From contig CAMOPK010000004.1 in the NCBI GenBank assembly GCA_946622285.1, positions 1 through 60,566 of the forward strand: a DNA stretch of 60,566 nucleotides, written 5' to 3'. This document shows positions 49,561 through 58,438 of this stretch, in pieces (the first letter of the stretch is position 1; every line of letters starts with the position of its first letter). This DNA is from an uncultured Bacillota bacterium. GTDB lineage: Bacteria; Bacillota_I; Bacilli_A; RF39; UBA660. The notes beneath the pieces are model-generated. The model did not search any database. It worked only from the letters and a program-made list of their open reading frames with translations, and had not been told where the DNA came from. The translations under genes and the position numbers were made by a program.

Positions 49561-52504
49561 ATTTTATATCACTGAGCCTTACACTTACTAGTTTACTAAC
49601 ACCAGATTCTTGCATTGTTATACCATATAAAGTATCTGCATATTCCATTGTTTTTTTCTTATGTGTAATTATTATAAATTGTGTATTTGCTTTTAGTTTG
49701 GTTATATATTCTCCAAATGTACTAACATTTACATCATCTAAAGCAGCTTCTACTTCGTCTAAAATACAAAATGATGTTTGTTTAGTTTTTAAAATTGCAA
49801 ACAATAACGAAATTGCAGTTAATGTTTTTTCACCACCTGAAAGAAGTGAAATACTTGTTAATTTTTTACCAGGAGGTGATGCTACAATTTCAACACCAGT
49901 TTCTAAAATATTCTTAGGATCAGTGAATACTAAATCTGCTGTACCACCTTTAAATAATTCTTTAAATACTTCTTTAAAGTTTTCACGAACAATTTTAAAT
50001 GTCTCTTTAAAATCTTTAGCCATTTGATCGTCCATCTCTTTAATTATTTCAAGTAAAATATTTTCAGCATTAGTTAAGTCATTACGCTGAGCAAGTAAAA
50101 ATTCATATCTTTCACTCACACGTTTATATTCTTCAATTGCTCCAACATTAACTTCACCTAATTCTTTAAGCGTTCTTCTAAGCTTATTTACTTTACTTCT
50201 AGATGACTCAATATCAATTAATGGATCACTCTTTTCTAATGCAAGTTCATAAGTCATATTATAATTTTCACTTAATGTTTTCAATGCATTATCAATCTTT
50301 ACTTCCAAACGATTAGATGTAACTTCTAAGTCTTTAAGATTATTCATCTCATTTCGATAAGATTCATTATTCAATCTAATATTTGCTTCTTTTTCGGAAA
50401 TAATATCATTAAATTCATCACGTTTTAATTTTAAATTATTATATTCTTGTTCTAGTTTTTCTTTTTCTTTTAATAATTCGTAATATTCATTTAATGCTTC
50501 TGTTTCTTCTTTAGATATATCATTTTTCAAAATATTATTGGAACTTGTTATTTCACTTGTAACAGCATTAATTTGCTCATATAAACTATTAACACTATCT
50601 TTAGAAATTTTTATTTTTTCAGTTAATTCCAATTTTTCTTTATTGATTACATAAAGACTATCTTCATATTCTTGGTATTTAGAATCTAAAGAATTTATTT
50701 CTTCTTCTAAATTTTTAATTCTTTCCTCATATTTTGCTGCTTCTTTTTCTTTATCAGCTAGTTCTTGTTTATCTGTCCAAGTATTTCTTGTCTTAGCGAG
50801 TTCGCCACCAGTTATTGAACCACCAACATGAACTATTTCACCTGAAAGAGAAACTATTTTATATTGATAATTAATGTATGTTGCTAAAGAATTAGCAGTT
50901 TTAATATCTTCAACTACTAAAACTGTACCAAGTTGATTAAATATAATGTCAGAATAAATTTTATCACATTTAACTAAATTAGCAGCAACATCTATAAAAC
51001 CAGGTTGTTTGCGTAAATAATTTAATCGGCTAATATCTATATTTTTTGGTTTAATAACATTTAATGGAAAGAATGTAACACGACCAAATTTATTCTCTTT
51101 TAAATATTTAATTGCCGCCTCTGCCGATTTTTGATCATCAACAATGATGTTGTTAATTGCAGCACCTAAAGCTGTTGTAACAGCTGTTAAATACTCTGGT
51201 GCAACCGAAATAATATTACCAACAGTGTCATTAATTCCTTTTAAACGTGGATTATTCAAAATATTTCTAACTGCTAATGGTAAAGAACCATTATTTTCGA
51301 TACTTACTTCTAAATCATTAATACGATTTTTAGTGACATTCAAGTTGTAGTGTACTTTATTAATTTCACTTTCTACTTCTTGCTTTCTTTTTCTTATTTC
51401 TTCGATCTTTGATGATTCTTTAGCTGCTTTTGCTTCTAAACCAACTAATAATTCTTGATCAGTATCAACTTTAAGTTCATAGCTTGCAACTTGATTTTTA
51501 AGTTTTAACTCTTCTTCTTTTAATGAGACAACATTTTTATGAATTTCATCAGTTGAAAATTCATATTTCTTTCTTTCAAGAATAATTTGTTTACGACTAT
51601 TAGCTTTTTCAACTTTTGATGTCATTTCAAGAATATCTTGATTCATTTTACTCATATCTTGATCAAGCTTCATCAACTCATTTTTTTCTTTTGCAACACT
51701 TGCTTCATCAGCAGATGAGGATGATGTTATTTTGATGAGTTCATCATTTAATACTTTTATTTTTGCATTTGCTTGTTCATATTGTTCATTAAAACTCTTG
51801 ATATCATGAGCAAGCATTGATACTTCTATTCCGGATAATTCTTCTTTAGCAGAAACATATATTTCAGCTTTTTCTTTAGCTTCTTTCAATGGTTCTACTT
51901 GAGATTCTAATTCTGCAATAATATCATTAACACGAGTTATATTGTCATGTGTACGATCAAGTTTTTTAATTGCGTCTTCTTTTCTTCTTTTATATTTTAA
52001 AACATTTGCTGCTTCTTCAAATATTACACGTCTTTCACTTGATTTTGCATTTAATATTTCATCTACTCTACCTTGAGAAATAATATTAAAGCTTTCTTTT
52101 GCTATACCACTATCTAGAAGAATATCAGTTATGTCTTTTAAACGACATTTTTCATTATTTAAAAAATATTCATTCGTACCATCACGATATACTCTTCTTT
52201 TAATTGAAACTTCATTAAAGTCAAGCGGTAATGAATGATCAGTATTATCAAATATAAGGGTTACTGATGCAACATTTAATGGTTCTCTTGATTTTGAACC
52301 AGAAAATATTACGTCAGTCATTGAACCATCACCTCGAAGACTCTTAACTGATTGTTCACCTAATACCCAACGGATTGCATCGACAATATTACTTTTTCCA
52401 GATCCATTTGGACCTACTATCCCCGTAATTTTATCTTCTAAATCTATTTGAATTTTATTGGCAAACGATTTAAATCCATTTGCTTTGATTGTTTTTAAGT
52501 ACAT
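49559..52504 (-). CDS. smc: Chromosome segregation ATPase SMC, short form
   Basis: A 981-residue SMC that organises and separates chromosomes with ScpA/ScpB. Walker A GPNGSGKSN is at residues 31-39, hinge sequence (KGINDTVGNIISV and VTFFPLN) near 410-480, signature LLSGGEKTLTA near 880 and Walker B CILDEVEAALDD after it. Both coiled arms are shorter than in the usual 1150-1190-residue bacterial SMC. ATG at 52504 follows GGGTTGATAATT. rnc and ftsY are not adjacent. Confidence 0.95.
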   Translation of the reverse strand: MYLKTIKANGFKSFANKIQIDLEDKITGIVGPNGSGKSNIVDAIRWVLGEQSVKSLRGDGSMTDVIFSGSKSREPLNVASVTLIFDNTDHSLPLDFNEVSIKRRVYRDGTNEYFLNNEKCRLKDITDILLDSGIAKESFNIISQGRVDEILNAKSSERRVIFEEAANVLKYKRRKEDAIKKLDRTHDNITRVNDIIAELESQVEPLKEAKEKAEIYVSAKEELSGIEVSMLAHDIKSFNEQYEQANAKIKVLNDELIKITSSSSADEASVAKEKNELMKLDQDMSKMNQDILEMTSKVEKANSRKQIILERKKYEFSTDEIHKNVVSLKEEELKLKNQVASYELKVDTDQELLVGLEAKAAKESSKIEEIRKRKQEVESEINKVHYNLNVTKNRINDLEVSIENNGSLPLAVRNILNNPRLKGINDTVGNIISVAPEYLTAVTTALGAAINNIIVDDQKSAEAAIKYLKENKFGRVTFFPLNVIKPKNIDISRLNYLRKQPGFIDVAANLVKCDKIYSDIIFNQLGTVLVVEDIKTANSLATYINYQYKIVSLSGEIVHVGGSITGGELAKTRNTWTDKQELADKEKEAAKYEERIKNLEEEINSLDSKYQEYEDSLYVINKEKLELTEKIKISKDSVNSLYEQINAVTSEITSSNNILKNDISKEETEALNEYYELLKEKEKLEQEYNNLKLKRDEFNDIISEKEANIRLNNESYRNEMNNLKDLEVTSNRLEVKIDNALKTLSENYNMTYELALEKSDPLIDIESSRSKVNKLRRTLKELGEVNVGAIEEYKRVSERYEFLLAQRNDLTNAENILLEIIKEMDDQMAKDFKETFKIVRENFKEVFKELFKGGTADLVFTDPKNILETGVEIVASPPGKKLTSISLLSGGEKTLTAISLLFAILKTKQTSFCILDEVEAALDDVNVSTFGEYITKLKANTQFIIITHKKKTMEYADTLYGITMQESGVSKLVSVRLSDIK

Positions 52505-52555
52505 AATTATCAACCCTACTTTATAAGTATACTATATTTGAGCTTATAAAACAAG

Positions 52556-52583
52556 AAAAAAGCAACTATTGATAGTTGCTTTT
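52556..52583 (-). terminator. Terminator of rhomboid gene
   Basis: AAAAGCAACTAT pairs with ATAGTTGCTTTT and is followed by T on the minus strand. Confidence 0.83.
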
Positions 52584-53772
52584 AACGGAAAAATCCAATA
52601 TAAACTAGAAATGTTAAATATATTATTAATAGCACATTTCCATTTATCATATCAGTCTTAGTTGATTTATATTTAACACCTAATGCTTGTAATGCTAAAA
52701 ATCCACCAATTAATCCACCAATATGGGCTGCATTACTGATTGAATCTACTGCAAGTCCAATTGCTAGGTTAATTAAAATCAATGGAATTATTTGAGACTT
52801 GATAACTGTTCCAAGGTATACTCTATAATGATATCCAAAATATAGTAACGCGCCTAAAAGGCCAAATATAGCACCAGATGCTCCTGCACCATATTTGCTT
52901 GGATCAGCAAATGATAATGCAAGTAATTCTGCCGAAATTGCACTTATTAAATAAATTGCTGTAAATTTTACTTTTCCAACATAGCTTTCAACTTGAGATC
53001 CAATGACATAAAGTGCATATGAATTAAATAATAAATGTAATAATCCAATATGATTAAATGTTGCTGTAATTAAGCGCCAATATTCACCATTTAAAACTCT
53101 TTCAGGTTTCATGCCACCAAAAAGTTTTAAAGCTGCATTTGAATTACCCAAAAGTGATTCAATTATTCCATTACCATTTTTTAAATTATATAAAAAAGTA
53201 AGTATAAATATAATTGCATTAATTACTAATATTGAATAAGTAATATATGGTCTTTTTGGTTTGAAAACATCCTCTGCTTTTTTGGCATTAACCTCTGTTT
53301 TTGCAGTAATATCACCTGTAATTTTAGCAAATAATTCCATACCTTTTTCAGCAAATTTAGTTTTGTTAATTATATCCGGAAAACTATCTGTAATAAAATT
53401 ATATTTCTTTAAATCAGACATTTTCTTTATATCAGCGCACATAATATTTTCATCAATTTCAAGCTTTTTAAGTTCAACATTTTCACCTAAATTTATAAAT
53501 AAACTCAATGTATTTATAGATGGTGAAAGTGTTTTTTTACTTATACTATGCATAATTTGTTTTGTTTTATATAAGTCTACTTGAAATTGTTCATTATTAT
53601 GAATATAGTTAGAAACTATTCTTACAATTTTATAATCATTATCAAAGTTTTCTAACCAAATTTCATTATTAGCTCCATGTAATACAATTGGTGTATAGTT
53701 TTCTTCAGTAATGAAATAATGCAATAATTTCATTACTAATTCATCTTCTCTAGATGTTATTGATTTAGCCAT
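52582..53772 (-). CDS. Rhomboid intramembrane serine protease
   Basis: A 396-residue protein. Residues 1-170 are a soluble N-terminal domain; the rest has seven membrane helices. Conserved rhomboid motifs: HIGLLHLLFNSYALYVIG, the catalytic Ser in GAGASGAIFGLLGA and the catalytic His in SNAAHIGGLIGGF. It cleaves transmembrane segments of unknown partners, like YqgP of Bacillus. GGAGG precedes its start, one base after the pseudouridine synthase gene. Confidence 0.92.
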   Translation of the reverse strand: MAKSITSREDELVMKLLHYFITEENYTPIVLHGANNEIWLENFDNDYKIVRIVSNYIHNNEQFQVDLYKTKQIMHSISKKTLSPSINTLSLFINLGENVELKKLEIDENIMCADIKKMSDLKKYNFITDSFPDIINKTKFAEKGMELFAKITGDITAKTEVNAKKAEDVFKPKRPYITYSILVINAIIFILTFLYNLKNGNGIIESLLGNSNAALKLFGGMKPERVLNGEYWRLITATFNHIGLLHLLFNSYALYVIGSQVESYVGKVKFTAIYLISAISAELLALSFADPSKYGAGASGAIFGLLGALLYFGYHYRVYLGTVIKSQIIPLILINLAIGLAVDSISNAAHIGGLIGGFLALQALGVKYKSTKTDMINGNVLLIIYLTFLVYIGFFR

Positions 53773-53773
53773 T

Positions 53774-54670
53774 CTATACCTCCGCTTTAAATTTTTCTAA
53801 TATATTTTTAAATTCTTCTGGTAATTCACATGTAAATGTCATCTTTTCTTTAGTAGTTGGATGAATAAATTCGAGTTTTTTTGCATGCAAAACTTGACCT
53901 GTTTCGTCTATTTTAGAATAATTTCCATAGACTGGATCATTAACTACTGGATGATTTATATAATTCATGTGAACTCTTATTTGATGAGTTCTACCTGTTT
54001 CTAATTTGATTTCTAATAATGTTGTTCTTTTATATCTATCTAATACTTTAAAGTTAGTAACTGCTTTTTTACCACTAGCAACTACAGCCATTTTCTTTCT
54101 ATCTTTTGGATCTCTTCCAATTGGTGCATCGATTGTACCTGTATCTTCTTTAATTACACCCCAAACTAATGCTTCATATGTTCTTTTTATGTTCTTAGAA
54201 GCAAGTTCAGTTGCTAGAAATTCATGTGCTTTGTTGTTCTTAGCAATTACAAGAAGTCCAGTTGTAAAAGCATCAATACGATGAACTATTCCTGGACGAA
54301 ATTCACCATTAATATTGCTTAATTCATTTGAATAATAAGATAATGCATTAGCTAATGTATGATTATAATTTCCTGGTGCAGGATGAACTACTAAACCATT
54401 AGGTTTATTAATAACTAAAATGTCATTATCTTCATAAACTATATCTAAATCCATCTTTTCTGGTTCAAGATGGTTTTCAGTTTCGACGTATTCAAACTCG
54501 ATTTCATCATCTAATCTTACTTTATAGCTACTTTTTTCTTTTTTGCCATTAACTAAGACATTACCATCTTTAATTAATGATTGAATCTTACTTCTACTTA
54601 CATCGCTCTTTAAAGAAAGATAATTATCTAAACGCATATCATCATTTATTTCTACTTTGAATTTTTGCAT
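53774..54670 (-). CDS. RluD-type 23S rRNA pseudouridine synthase
   Basis: A 298-residue RluA-family enzyme. The N-terminal S4 domain (VSRSKIQSLIKDGNVLVNG) precedes the catalytic domain with GIVHRIDAFTTGLLVIAKN, whose Asp is the catalytic residue, and RTHQIRVHMNYI. The usual ...TSGL is TTGL. It probably modifies 23S rRNA like RluD. It overlaps lspA by 29 bases. Two adjacent ATG codons are possible starts (54673 or 54670); I choose the one with better ribosome-site spacing. Confidence 0.92.
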   Translation of the reverse strand: MQKFKVEINDDMRLDNYLSLKSDVSRSKIQSLIKDGNVLVNGKKEKSSYKVRLDDEIEFEYVETENHLEPEKMDLDIVYEDNDILVINKPNGLVVHPAPGNYNHTLANALSYYSNELSNINGEFRPGIVHRIDAFTTGLLVIAKNNKAHEFLATELASKNIKRTYEALVWGVIKEDTGTIDAPIGRDPKDRKKMAVVASGKKAVTNFKVLDRYKRTTLLEIKLETGRTHQIRVHMNYINHPVVNDPVYGNYSKIDETGQVLHAKKLEFIHPTTKEKMTFTCELPEEFKNILEKFKAEV

Positions 54671-55118
54671 CATGTTCCTCCTTTAAAGATTTAATAACTA
54701 GAATAATCATGGAAATAACAATTAAAGTATCTGCAATATTAAAAATTGGATAATCGTACCCAAATATATTGAAATCAAGATAGTCAATTACATAACCTAA
54801 CCTTATTCTATCAATCATATTACCAATTATTCCAGCAATAAGCATGCTCATTAAAATCTTATCTATTTTAGTTAATTTTTTTCCTTTTATAAAACAAAAA
54901 TATATTATTACTAAAGAGATAATTGCAATAATAATTAAAAATAATGATTGATTATTTAAAATGCTCCAAGCTGCTCCATAGTTGTGAGCATTAGTGATAC
55001 TAAAAAAATTAGCAATTATTTCTTTGCTTTCATTCAAAGGCAATTTGTTATCAATAATAATCTTTACTAATTGATCAAATATAATCAAAACAATTGATAA
55101 TATTGAAATAATTAACAT
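54642..55118 (-). CDS. lspA: Signal peptidase II
   Basis: A 158-residue membrane aspartic protease with four helices that removes signal peptides from prolipoproteins. Catalytic Asp residues are in GNMIDRIRLG and FNIADTLIV, and NAHNYGAAWSIL is the conserved N-terminal box. Its substrates here include the lipoproteins FMN-binding protein and ApbE. Extended -10 TGATATAAT and AGGTGAT precede it. Confidence 0.94.
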   Translation of the reverse strand: MLIISILSIVLIIFDQLVKIIIDNKLPLNESKEIIANFFSITNAHNYGAAWSILNNQSLFLIIIAIISLVIIYFCFIKGKKLTKIDKILMSMLIAGIIGNMIDRIRLGYVIDYLDFNIFGYDYPIFNIADTLIVISMIILVIKSLKEEHDAKIQSRNK

Positions 55119-55135
55119 TAAATATCACCTTATAC

Positions 55136-55144
55136 ATTATATCA
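55136..55144 (-). promoter_or_regulatory. Extended -10 promoter of lspA
   Basis: Minus-strand TGATATAAT, six bases before AGGTGAT. Confidence 0.6.
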
Positions 55145-55176
55145 AAAAAAGCAGCAAATGACTACTTTGAAAAGAA

Positions 55177-55200
55177 AAAATAGTACATAAGTACTATTTT
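55177..55200 (-). terminator. Terminator of the flavinylation operon
   Basis: AAAATAGTAC pairs with GTACTATTTT on the minus strand with more T after it. A second weaker hairpin lies at about 55149-55167. Confidence 0.8.
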
Positions 55201-55673
55201 GCTTTTGCTAATGCTGTATCTACAGCTTTCATTAAATCTACAACCTTAATTGTTGCACCTGTGAATCCATCTAATTTAGATCCTTCAGCATCATATTTAA
55301 CCCATTCAATACCTTGGTCTTCTACAATCTTATCTTCAATTGCTTTAATTTGCTCATACCATTCTGCTCCACCAGCTATAGTTCCAATATTTGCTGATGT
55401 TGCTTTCATACCATAAGCATCACCTAAAGTCTTTTTAGTAGTATATACTTCATCTTTCATATAAGTTGTATCAATGAAACAACTCTTAATAAATCCATTT
55501 GCATCTACATAAATAACTGCTGTTGCAACGTCCTTTTGGCCACTATATTCATATTCATAAGTACCAAAGTAAGTACCTTCTTTATAGTTGCCTTTTTTGC
55601 CTTCTTCTTTAGCAACTTCGCAACCAGTTAAAAACAATAATAATGCGATTAAAACTAATGTATATTTTTTCAT
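55194..55673 (-). CDS. FMN-binding lipoprotein
   Basis: A 159-residue lipoprotein. The signal ends in a lipobox (FLTGCEVAK). The FMN_bind domain has the flavinylation motif DGFTGATIKV near residue 138, the Thr that ApbE modifies with FMN. It resembles a single-domain version of PplA, which carries electrons outside the cell in Listeria. Last gene of a five-gene operon led by apbE. Confidence 0.9.
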   Translation of the reverse strand: MKKYTLVLIALLLFLTGCEVAKEEGKKGNYKEGTYFGTYEYEYSGQKDVATAVIYVDANGFIKSCFIDTTYMKDEVYTTKKTLGDAYGMKATSANIGTIAGGAEWYEQIKAIEDKIVEDQGIEWVKYDAEGSKLDGFTGATIKVVDLMKAVDTALAKAK

Positions 55674-55674
55674 A

Positions 55675-55923
55675 TTATTCCTCCTCTGCTGTTACCCAGA
55701 AACCACCAAACATAAATCCTTTACGGCTAGTACGTTTATATTCGATGTATTTCCAACCGAAACTTGTATACTCAGTTACATTTCCATCTGAATAAGTTTT
55801 TGTCTCTTCCTTTAATACTACTAATGGTTTTTGGTTTTTAGTGGCACGATAATAATCATATGCCATCAATCCAACCCAAGCAATTAAGATGATTGTGATT
55901 ATTGCTGAAATAACTTTTTTCAT
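55675..55923 (-). CDS. Small membrane protein of flavinylation operon
   Basis: An 82-residue protein I do not recognise. One N-terminal membrane segment (ISAIITIILIAWVGLMAYDY) is followed by a 55-residue outer or inner tail with SFGWKYIEYKRTSRKG. Start at 55923 is chosen for GGAGGAGAAAAA. It is between the Gx transporter and FMN lipoprotein genes, so it may help to assemble or anchor the redox protein. Confidence 0.75.
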   Translation of the reverse strand: MKKVISAIITIILIAWVGLMAYDYYRATKNQKPLVVLKEETKTYSDGNVTEYTSFGWKYIEYKRTSRKGFMFGGFWVTAEEE

Positions 55924-55963
55924 TTTTTCTCCTCCATATTCTATAAACATTCTACTACAAATA

Positions 55964-56464
55964 TTATTTTTTTTCAAGAAAATTAGTTAAAGACTTTTTA
56001 CTAATATAGCCAATTAATAATCCTGTTGGGACTGCAAATAATATTAAAACTGGTAAATAATATAATATATTAGCATTTTTAACAAACAGTATTGCTATAA
56101 GTATTTGACCTATAGTATGAAAAATTGAGCCAATAATACTTACGCCTATAATAGAAAAAATCTTAATCTTCTTGAATATAAACATTGCAATTAAACTAAA
56201 AATAGCACCACTTATACTAAAGAAAAATGTAATATTAAAAAGTCCAGTTCTAAGAATTCCGACAATAAAAATTCTTGCAATTGAAACAAATACTGCCTCT
56301 TTAATACCATATGCATATAATGCTATCATAATCGCAATATTTGCAAGGCCAATTTTAAGACCAGGAATTATTCCATTGAATATTGGTATTAAACTTTCAA
56401 CGATACTTAATACAATCGAAAGAGAAAGCAATATTGAAAGTCTTGTTATTTTTTTTATTTCCAT
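55964..56464 (-). CDS. Gx transporter / heptaprenyl diphosphate synthase component I family
   Basis: A 166-residue membrane protein with about five helices. GIIPGLKIGLANIAIMIALY and GILRTGLFNITFFFSISGA match PF07456 proteins, which accompany NusG-II domain proteins and flavinylated lipoproteins in predicted extracellular electron-transfer loci. Despite the family name it need not make prenyl diphosphates. AGGTGAAAT precedes its start, eight bases after the upstream gene. Confidence 0.88.
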   Translation of the reverse strand: MEIKKITRLSILLSLSIVLSIVESLIPIFNGIIPGLKIGLANIAIMIALYAYGIKEAVFVSIARIFIVGILRTGLFNITFFFSISGAIFSLIAMFIFKKIKIFSIIGVSIIGSIFHTIGQILIAILFVKNANILYYLPVLILFAVPTGLLIGYISKKSLTNFLEKK

Positions 56465-56471
56465 ATTTCAC

Positions 56472-56831
56472 CTACAATGTTGCATCTAAATCATTATTAG
56501 ATGTTATTTTAATAACTATTTTATTTGGCAAACAAACAATAGTTTCGTATGATTCTTTTATATATCCTTGTTTACTACATAAATGTTTTTCACTTGTTTC
56601 TTCAACAACTTTTATTTTTCCATTACCTGCTTTTATTTTAACATTACCATTATACCCTTTTACATTGTAATCCTGTTCTTCACCAGATAAATCTATTGTT
56701 AAAATAACTTGATTTTCATAGTAAACATTTGCAACTTTATTGGATTTTACAGATGTTAGTTTAAATAGTAGTAATATAATTAACAAAATTGGAACCAAAA
56801 AAACAATTAATAATTTATCATTCTTATTCAT
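56472..56831 (-). CDS. NusG domain II-containing membrane protein
   Basis: A 119-residue protein with an N-terminal membrane anchor (LLIVFLVPILLIILLLF) and an outer NusG domain II. SKQGYIKESYETIVCLPNK contains the two Cys-flanked family motif (HLCSKQG and VCLPN). Such proteins occur beside Gx transporters and are thought to serve redox or membrane assembly. It overlaps apbE by eight bases. Confidence 0.88.
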   Translation of the reverse strand: MNKNDKLLIVFLVPILLIILLLFKLTSVKSNKVANVYYENQVILTIDLSGEEQDYNVKGYNGNVKIKAGNGKIKVVEETSEKHLCSKQGYIKESYETIVCLPNKIVIKITSNNDLDATL

Positions 56832-57792
56832 AGTTTTTTATTCCTTCTGTTGTTACAACCTTATCATCTACTGTATACCAAATAACATCGACTTCTAAAT
56901 CTTTAATAAGTTTTTTACCTTCTTCTATTGGCATTAGAAATAAACATGTAGATAGTGTATCTGCTAATCCACTATCTTTTGTAATAATAGTAACACTTTT
57001 AAAGTAATTTGCTGGATACATCGTATTATAGTCAATTATATGATGATAGTTTTTACCTTCGTAGGTATAGAATCTTTCATAACCACCGCTTGTGACTACA
57101 CTTTTATTATTTAATTTTAAAACTTTATATATTTCTTTTGTTTGATCTGGTTTTTCCAAGCCTATTTTAAACTTGTCATTATTATAGTGATCTCCTACTA
57201 AAACATTACCGCCTGCGTTAATAATAAATTTATTTACTTTATTCTCTCTTAGATATTCTCCAACTTTTTCAGTTGCATATCCTTTAGCAATAGCTCCAAG
57301 ATCAATGCTAGGGTGATTATTTGATAGCTCACATTTATCATTTAAAATTATAGGATTTATTTTATTTTTTGCTTCATTTAATTCTTCAAGAGTTGGAATT
57401 CCTTCACCTTTTTCACGATAGTTTTTCCAAACATCTAAAATATTGGACATATTAATATTAAAGCTTCCATTAGTCTTTTTATTATAGTCAAGACCAAGTT
57501 TAATCATATTACAAAGTTTTGAATCAAGTTTAATTATTTCATCAGTACTATCATTATTTTTTAAATAATAAACGTTTTTTAAACCTTCGTATTCATGATA
57601 TCTATCTGCAAGTTCATGATATTCTTTATAAATTTTATCAACTTCTTTAAAAATGCTATCAGTATTTTCAGCATCATATATTTTTACATTGATATAGGTA
57701 TCCATATAAAAAAAGTTATGAGAATCAACTTTACTATTTGAACATCCTGTTATAAATAATAAGATAAGTATTAATTTTAATACTCTTTTCAT
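56824..57792 (-). CDS. apbE: FAD:protein FMN transferase ApbE
   Basis: A 322-residue lipoprotein enzyme that attaches FMN from FAD to Thr in DxTGAT motifs, such as the one in the operon's lipoprotein. Lipobox ILLFITGCSN, start of domain FFYMDTYINVKIYD, conserved SIDLGAIAKGYATEKV and NAGGNVLVGD are present. The start at 57792 is chosen for GGTGAT. First gene of the operon. Confidence 0.95.
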   Translation of the reverse strand: MKRVLKLILILLFITGCSNSKVDSHNFFYMDTYINVKIYDAENTDSIFKEVDKIYKEYHELADRYHEYEGLKNVYYLKNNDSTDEIIKLDSKLCNMIKLGLDYNKKTNGSFNINMSNILDVWKNYREKGEGIPTLEELNEAKNKINPIILNDKCELSNNHPSIDLGAIAKGYATEKVGEYLRENKVNKFIINAGGNVLVGDHYNNDKFKIGLEKPDQTKEIYKVLKLNNKSVVTSGGYERFYTYEGKNYHHIIDYNTMYPANYFKSVTIITKDSGLADTLSTCLFLMPIEEGKKLIKDLEVDVIWYTVDDKVVTTEGIKNYE

Positions 57793-57823
57793 CTTTATCA
57801 CCAGTATTTATTATAGCAAAAAT

Positions 57824-57846
57824 AAAAGAGTTTAAAAACTCTTTTT
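57824..57846 (-). terminator. queH terminator
   Basis: AAAAAGAGTTT pairs with AAACTCTTTT, then TTTTTG on the minus strand; the queH stop overlaps. Confidence 0.83.
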
Positions 57847-58438
57847 AATTATTTTTTGAATATATACAACCACAATATACTTGACGATATAAGTCATACA
57901 TTTTAGAAAGCTCAATACTTCTTTTATAGCCATTATTCTTTTTAAAATCACTTGGCAAATATTTAATATTATATTTTTTTTCTAATTCTAGCCCAATTTC
58001 ATTTATAAGTTCAGCATTTTTATATGGACTTACTGTTAAAGTGGTTGCAAAATAATCATATTTATTAGAAAGTGCATATTTTGCACTTTCTTCTAAACGA
58101 TATTGATAGCATAAATGACATCTTTCCCCACCTTCTTTTTCAGATGCATAAGAAGAAGCCATCTTATAAAATTTTTCTTGATCAAATTCAGGTTTTATTA
58201 CTTCAATATATTCCAAATTCATTCCTTTTAACAACTTAGCAAATTGATCATATCTCTTATTATATTCATCTAAGTCACTCATATTTGGATTGAAATAATA
58301 AATTGTAATATCAAAATATTCATGTAAAAGTTCTAAAACATAACTAGAACAAGGGGCACAACAAGCATGCAAAAGTAATCTTGGTTTCTTATCAAATGAC
58401 TTAATTATTTCAAACATTTTTAAATGATAATTATTCAT
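57845..58438 (-). CDS. queH: Epoxyqueuosine reductase QueH
   Basis: A 197-residue QueH (DUF208), which does the last step of queuosine formation in tRNA using an Fe-S cluster. Conserved LLHACCAPCSSYVLE, GGERCHLCYQYR and the C-terminal VYCGCIYS supply the cysteines. The other genes for queuosine are not in this window, so salvage is possible. Start ATG at 58438 overlaps the LtaS-like gene by eight bases. Confidence 0.92.
   Translation of the reverse strand: MNNYHLKMFEIIKSFDKKPRLLLHACCAPCSSYVLELLHEYFDITIYYFNPNMSDLDEYNKRYDQFAKLLKGMNLEYIEVIKPEFDQEKFYKMASSYASEKEGGERCHLCYQYRLEESAKYALSNKYDYFATTLTVSPYKNAELINEIGLELEKKYNIKYLPSDFKKNNGYKRSIELSKMYDLYRQVYCGCIYSKNN

Noticed and set aside
49698-50027. Plus-strand open frame inside smc, and similar antisense frames throughout
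   Set aside because: They lie opposite well-conserved genes, lack ribosome sites and mirror the codon pattern of the real gene.
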